This document shows, piece after piece, positions 36,594 to 39,327 of a DNA stretch of 39,327 bases. This stretch comes from Planctomycetaceae bacterium (GTDB lineage Bacteria > Planctomycetota > Planctomycetia > Pirellulales > Pirellulaceae). The notes under the pieces are model-generated. The model did no database searches. It was not told the DNA's origin and worked only from the letters and a program-made list of their open reading frames with translations. The DNA lies in NCBI GenBank assembly GCA_024638965.1, contig JAHEJI010000029.1, positions 1-39,327 of the forward strand, read 5' to 3'. The position numbers and the translations under genes are program-made. Numbering within the stretch: position 1 is the stretch's first letter; the number at the start of each line of letters is the position of its first letter.

Positions 36594-37184
36594 ATGAAAT
36601 TTGAAATCAGCCTTCCCGATTGGGCGATTGAAGAAAATACGAAACTTCCAGATGAAATTGTATCCGTAAATGACCGCATGCAGGCGGTAATCCGTTTTGC
36701 TCGATCAAATTTTGAGAACGCTACTGGCGGCCCATTTGCGGCGGGTGTTTTTGAAAAAAAAAGCGGGAGAGTCATTGTGATCGGCGTGAATCGAGTCGTC
36801 CCAACGAACCTCTCGTCAGCACACGCCGAGATCGTGGCTCTATCTTTGGCCCAGCAACAACTGCAGACTTTTGATTTGGGTGGCCCCGGGATGCCCGATT
36901 ATCAGCTTGTCGTCAACGGACGGCCCTGTGCCATGTGTTTTGGCTCAATTCCCTGGTCGGGCGTCCGCAGCGTAGTGGTTGGTGCGAGCGGTCAACAGAT
37001 TGAAGAGCTGACCGGATTTGACGAAGGTCCAATTCACCCGAATTGGCAAAACGAGTTGCGATCGCGAGGCATTGAAGTAATCGAAAATGTTCAAGCGGAC
37101 GAAGCTTGTCGCGTTTTTGAGGCGTTTGCCAAAAGCGGTCAGCCGGTCTACAACGGCCGCTCGGGAGATAAATTCGAAAAATAA
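36594..37184 (+). CDS. Cytidine/guanine-deaminase family protein
   Basis: Zinc deaminase of the CDA superfamily. SAHAEIVAL places His77 and Glu79, and RPCAMCFGSIPWSGV gives Cys112 and Cys115 (counted from ATG 36594), so the zinc site and proton-shuttle Glu are complete. FAAGVFEKKSGRVI and the PWSGVRSVVVGAS region fit the guanine-deaminase/tRNA adenosine deaminase branch. The nucleobase cannot be fixed by eye; the next gene, for adenine deaminase, suggests a purine base (for example guanine). ATG at 36594 is chosen over an in-frame TTG at 36573. Its TAA is immediately followed by the ade ATG, so the two genes are coupled. Confidence 0.85.
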   Translation: MKFEISLPDWAIEENTKLPDEIVSVNDRMQAVIRFARSNFENATGGPFAAGVFEKKSGRVIVIGVNRVVPTNLSSAHAEIVALSLAQQQLQTFDLGGPGMPDYQLVVNGRPCAMCFGSIPWSGVRSVVVGASGQQIEELTGFDEGPIHPNWQNELRSRGIEVIENVQADEACRVFEAFAKSGQPVYNGRSGDKFEK

Positions 37185-38825
37185 ATGTCCTCGTCCGAAT
37201 TTACAATTCGCGCATTTCTGGTCGATGTCGTTAATCGTTCCGTCAAACCGTCCGAAGTCACCGTTAAGGACGGAATAATCAAGAATGTCGAAACGGTCGA
37301 TAAGACGGATGTCGCTCATTTTTTGATGCCGGGGTTTGTGGATTCACACATCCACATTGAAAGTTCCATGCTTTTGCCGAGCCAGTTCGCGCGCACCGCT
37401 GTTTTGCACGGTACGGTGGCTACGGTTTCTGATCCGCATGAAATTGCCAACGTCTGCGGTATCGACGGCGTTGAGCTGATGTTACGAGATGCTTCAGGCA
37501 GTCCGTTCAAGTTTTATTTTGGCGCTCCCGCATGCGTCCCGGCGTCCAACTTTGAAACGGCGGGAGCTACAATGGACGCAGACGTGGTGGCAAAGTTGCT
37601 CGACGATCCCCGAATCGCCTACCTCAGCGAAATGATGGACTTCCCGGGAGTGCTCTCTGAATCAGTAGAGGTGTTCGCCAAAATTTCCGCAGCTCAGAAA
37701 CGAGGTAAACCGGTTGATGGCCATGCGCCGGGCCTACGCGGCGAGGAGGCCAGAAAATATTTTGCTGCCGGTATTTCCACCGATCATGAAAGTTACACAC
37801 TTGAAGAGGCAATCGAAAAGATTCAATTCGGATGCAAGATCGCGATCCGAGAGGGTTCCGCCGCACGAAACTTTGAAGCCCTTGAGCCCTTAATCGATCA
37901 ATATCCCGATCTTTGCATGTTTTGCAGCGACGATAAACATCCCGATGAACTGTTATTGGGTCACATCAACCAATTGGCCGCCAGGGCCGTCAAAAAGGGC
38001 CGTGACTTAATGAATGTCCTGCAGGCGTGTTCCCTAAACGGGGTCAAACATTACCGACTGAATGTGGGGCTTTTACAACCAGGTGATCCCGCTGACTTTA
38101 TTGTCGTTTCGGATTTGAACGAATTTCAAGTCCTCGAAACTTACATCGATGGAGAACTGGTGGCGAAAGACGGCGAGTGCCTTATGCCGGTTCAACCCAC
38201 TGAGACGATCAACAAGTTTGCCGCTTTGCCCATCAGCCCAATTGAAATTGTCGTAGAAGCTGCCACAGATCAAATTCGAGTGATCGAAGTACTTGAGGGT
38301 CAACTGATAACGAATTCGGCGATTGAGGATGCTCGAATTGAAAACGGGTACGCGGTTTCGGACCCCGAACGAGACCTTCTCAAACTGGTTGTTTTGAACC
38401 GCTACCACCCAGCAAAGCCTGCAATCGGATTTGTCCGCGGTTTCAACATCAAGCAGGGTGCGTTCGCGTCATCCGTCGCACACGATTCACATAACGTGTT
38501 GGCAGTTGGTACCTCCGACCGGGATTTGGCGTCGGCAATCAATAGCGTGATTCGGGAACAAGGCGGACTTGCCGTCTGCCGTGGGAATGAGGTGGATGTT
38601 CTGCCGCTCCCCGTTGCAGGTTTAATGACGACGGAGAGTTGTGAAGTTGTGGCGGAAAAGTACAGTCAGCTTGATCGTCACGTGAAGGGATTTGGTTGTA
38701 CTTTGAAAGCGCCCTTCATGACGCTTTCATTTTTGGCGTTGCTGGTAATTCCCTCATTAAAGCTGAGTGACCGGGGATTGTTTGACGTGGACAAATTTGA
38801 GTTTACGTCGTTATTCGTGGACTAG
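37185..38825 (+). CDS. ade: Adenine deaminase
   Basis: Converts adenine to hypoxanthine with release of ammonia. Amidohydrolase fold: DSHIHIESSML (53-63, metal ligands His55 and His57), GHAPG near residue 180, CSDDKHPDELLLGHI near 245 and VAHDSHN in the C-terminal domain identify the Ade type. 546 residues is normal. The ATG follows the deaminase TAA with no gap. The pair forms a small base-deamination operon. Confidence 0.95.
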   Translation: MSSSEFTIRAFLVDVVNRSVKPSEVTVKDGIIKNVETVDKTDVAHFLMPGFVDSHIHIESSMLLPSQFARTAVLHGTVATVSDPHEIANVCGIDGVELMLRDASGSPFKFYFGAPACVPASNFETAGATMDADVVAKLLDDPRIAYLSEMMDFPGVLSESVEVFAKISAAQKRGKPVDGHAPGLRGEEARKYFAAGISTDHESYTLEEAIEKIQFGCKIAIREGSAARNFEALEPLIDQYPDLCMFCSDDKHPDELLLGHINQLAARAVKKGRDLMNVLQACSLNGVKHYRLNVGLLQPGDPADFIVVSDLNEFQVLETYIDGELVAKDGECLMPVQPTETINKFAALPISPIEIVVEAATDQIRVIEVLEGQLITNSAIEDARIENGYAVSDPERDLLKLVVLNRYHPAKPAIGFVRGFNIKQGAFASSVAHDSHNVLAVGTSDRDLASAINSVIREQGGLAVCRGNEVDVLPLPVAGLMTTESCEVVAEKYSQLDRHVKGFGCTLKAPFMTLSFLALLVIPSLKLSDRGLFDVDKFEFTSLFVD

Positions 38826-38888
38826 TCCGGGTTTTTACGCGTCGGGATAAGTAGTTAGCCCGTTAAACGCCAACGACTGGCCTTCAGC

Positions 38889-39230
38889 TCAACTTCCGCG
38901 ATACGTTGAATAGCCAAACGGACTTAACAACAGCGGAACATGGTAATGCTCATCGAGCTGGAGTATTTCGAACTCGATTCGCACCACGGGGTAAAAGCCC
39001 TGAATCCCCTGCCTGGAAAAATAAGACTCTGTGGCGAAGTTCATTCGGTAATGAGCTTGCTCAAGCGAACCTTCCGCCATCAGGTCGCCGATCCGGCCAT
39101 CGTCGCTGGTCACCCCGCTACCGATTTCGATCCAATGATCTCCGTCTCGTTTTTCAAGGCTGATCGGAACTCCCACGGCAGGTTTGCCGGAAACCGTATT
39201 AAGGACATGAGTTGTAATGGGACTGCTCAT
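38889..39230 (-). CDS. uraH: 5-hydroxyisourate hydrolase (transthyretin-like)
   Basis: Hydrolyses 5-hydroxyisourate, the urate-oxidation product, to OHCU. 113 residues, typical. The N-terminal THVLNTVSGKPA contains His8, and the C-terminal signature YRGS is present at the end. HYHVPLLLSPFGYSTYRGS is the classical C-terminal pattern. It is convergent with ade, with only about 60 bases between. ATG at 39230 overlaps the stop of the upstream gene (ATGA). Confidence 0.95.
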   Translation of the reverse strand: MSSPITTHVLNTVSGKPAVGVPISLEKRDGDHWIEIGSGVTSDDGRIGDLMAEGSLEQAHYRMNFATESYFSRQGIQGFYPVVRIEFEILQLDEHYHVPLLLSPFGYSTYRGS

Positions 39231-39327
39231 GAATTCAATTTTCCTAATCGAAGCAAGGTGATTTTTAGTTGTTCGTTCGAGGCAATTTGTAACTCGGTTT
39301 CGGGGTCGTTGGGCAGACGCGATTCCA
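39227..39327 (-). CDS. uraD: OHCU decarboxylase C-terminus (partial)
   Basis: The minus-strand frame running from the right edge ends at a TGA that overlaps the uraH start. The visible 32 residues (ESRLPNDPETELQIASNEQL then KITLLRLGKLNS) match the C-terminal RLxNDxETELxxAxxEVxKIxxLRLxxL pattern of 2-oxo-4-hydroxy-4-carboxy-5-ureidoimidazoline decarboxylase, which turns the UraH product into (S)-allantoin. The start lies outside the window. The two genes are translationally coupled. Confidence 0.85.
   Translation of the reverse strand, partial: ESRLPNDPETELQIASNEQLKITLLRLGKLNS

Noticed and set aside
1-39327. CRISPR arrays, tRNA/rRNA genes, prophage or toxin-antitoxin and defence modules
   Set aside because: No regularly spaced repeats, no cloverleaf-like sequences and no recognisable phage, nuclease or toxin genes were seen in the intergenic regions or the coding set.

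Overview
This window reads as ordinary chromosome from a planctomycete, probably a Pirellulaceae-like marine or freshwater lineage. The evidence is the planctomycete-style ECF sigma factor, the FHA protein, a short basic protein of the kind I recall from planctomycete genomes (23613-23990), wide intergenic gaps, frequent GTG starts, and interspersed palindromic repeats. Base composition is roughly balanced by eye. I see no rRNA, tRNA, CRISPR array, prophage, intact insertion sequence or recognisable defence system.

Layout. 1-553: 3' end of a membrane protein. 648-4824: glutamyl-tRNA synthetase, peptidase E (opposite strand) and glutaminyl-tRNA synthetase. 4940-6685: a two-gene histidine kinase/OmpR-type regulator system. 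6965-9350 (minus): membrane fatty-acid desaturase and a PfkB/adenosine-type kinase. 9548-15185: thpR, recA with a long basic N-terminal extension, a 700-base gap full of palindromes including a small element with 15-bp terminal inverted repeats, then alaS. 15487-16606: a secreted orphan protein and a strong terminator. 16636-17041 (minus): a BON-domain protein coupled to a 59-residue membrane protein. 17392-19187 (minus): a decayed ECF sigma factor behind an M48 membrane protease. 19373-22198 (minus): serC-serA for serine synthesis. 22562-23990 (minus): a TPR membrane or lipoprotein and the short basic protein. 24292-25158: a methyltransferase-like protein. 25201-27387 (minus): ECF sigma factor with overlapping anti-sigma gene, and an FHA protein. 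27660-32968 (minus): gcvT-gcvH-gcvP plus an octanoyl/lipoyl transferase. 33195-34061: queuosine-precursor transporter. 34162-36240 (minus): secreted S9 peptidase. 36594-39327: purine breakdown genes.

How the genes fit together. The serine genes and the glycine cleavage operon both feed one-carbon metabolism. The glycine cleavage operon ends with its own lipoyl-attachment enzyme, whose start overlaps the gcvP stop, so the carrier protein GcvH and an enzyme able to charge it are made together. At the right edge a purine-type deaminase and adenine deaminase (plus strand) face a uraD-uraH pair (minus strand) that finishes urate oxidation, so nucleobase deamination and ureide formation are grouped.

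The least expected features are the non-coding ones: several small palindromic repeat families, one of which (stem, GTGA loop, stem) occurs near 2.3 kb and as a cluster inside the gcv operon, and the compact inverted-repeat element between recA and alaS. I did not find a clear new multi-gene system. The best candidates for something undescribed are the repeat families, the RecA extension, the BON/small-membrane-protein pair and the short basic protein.
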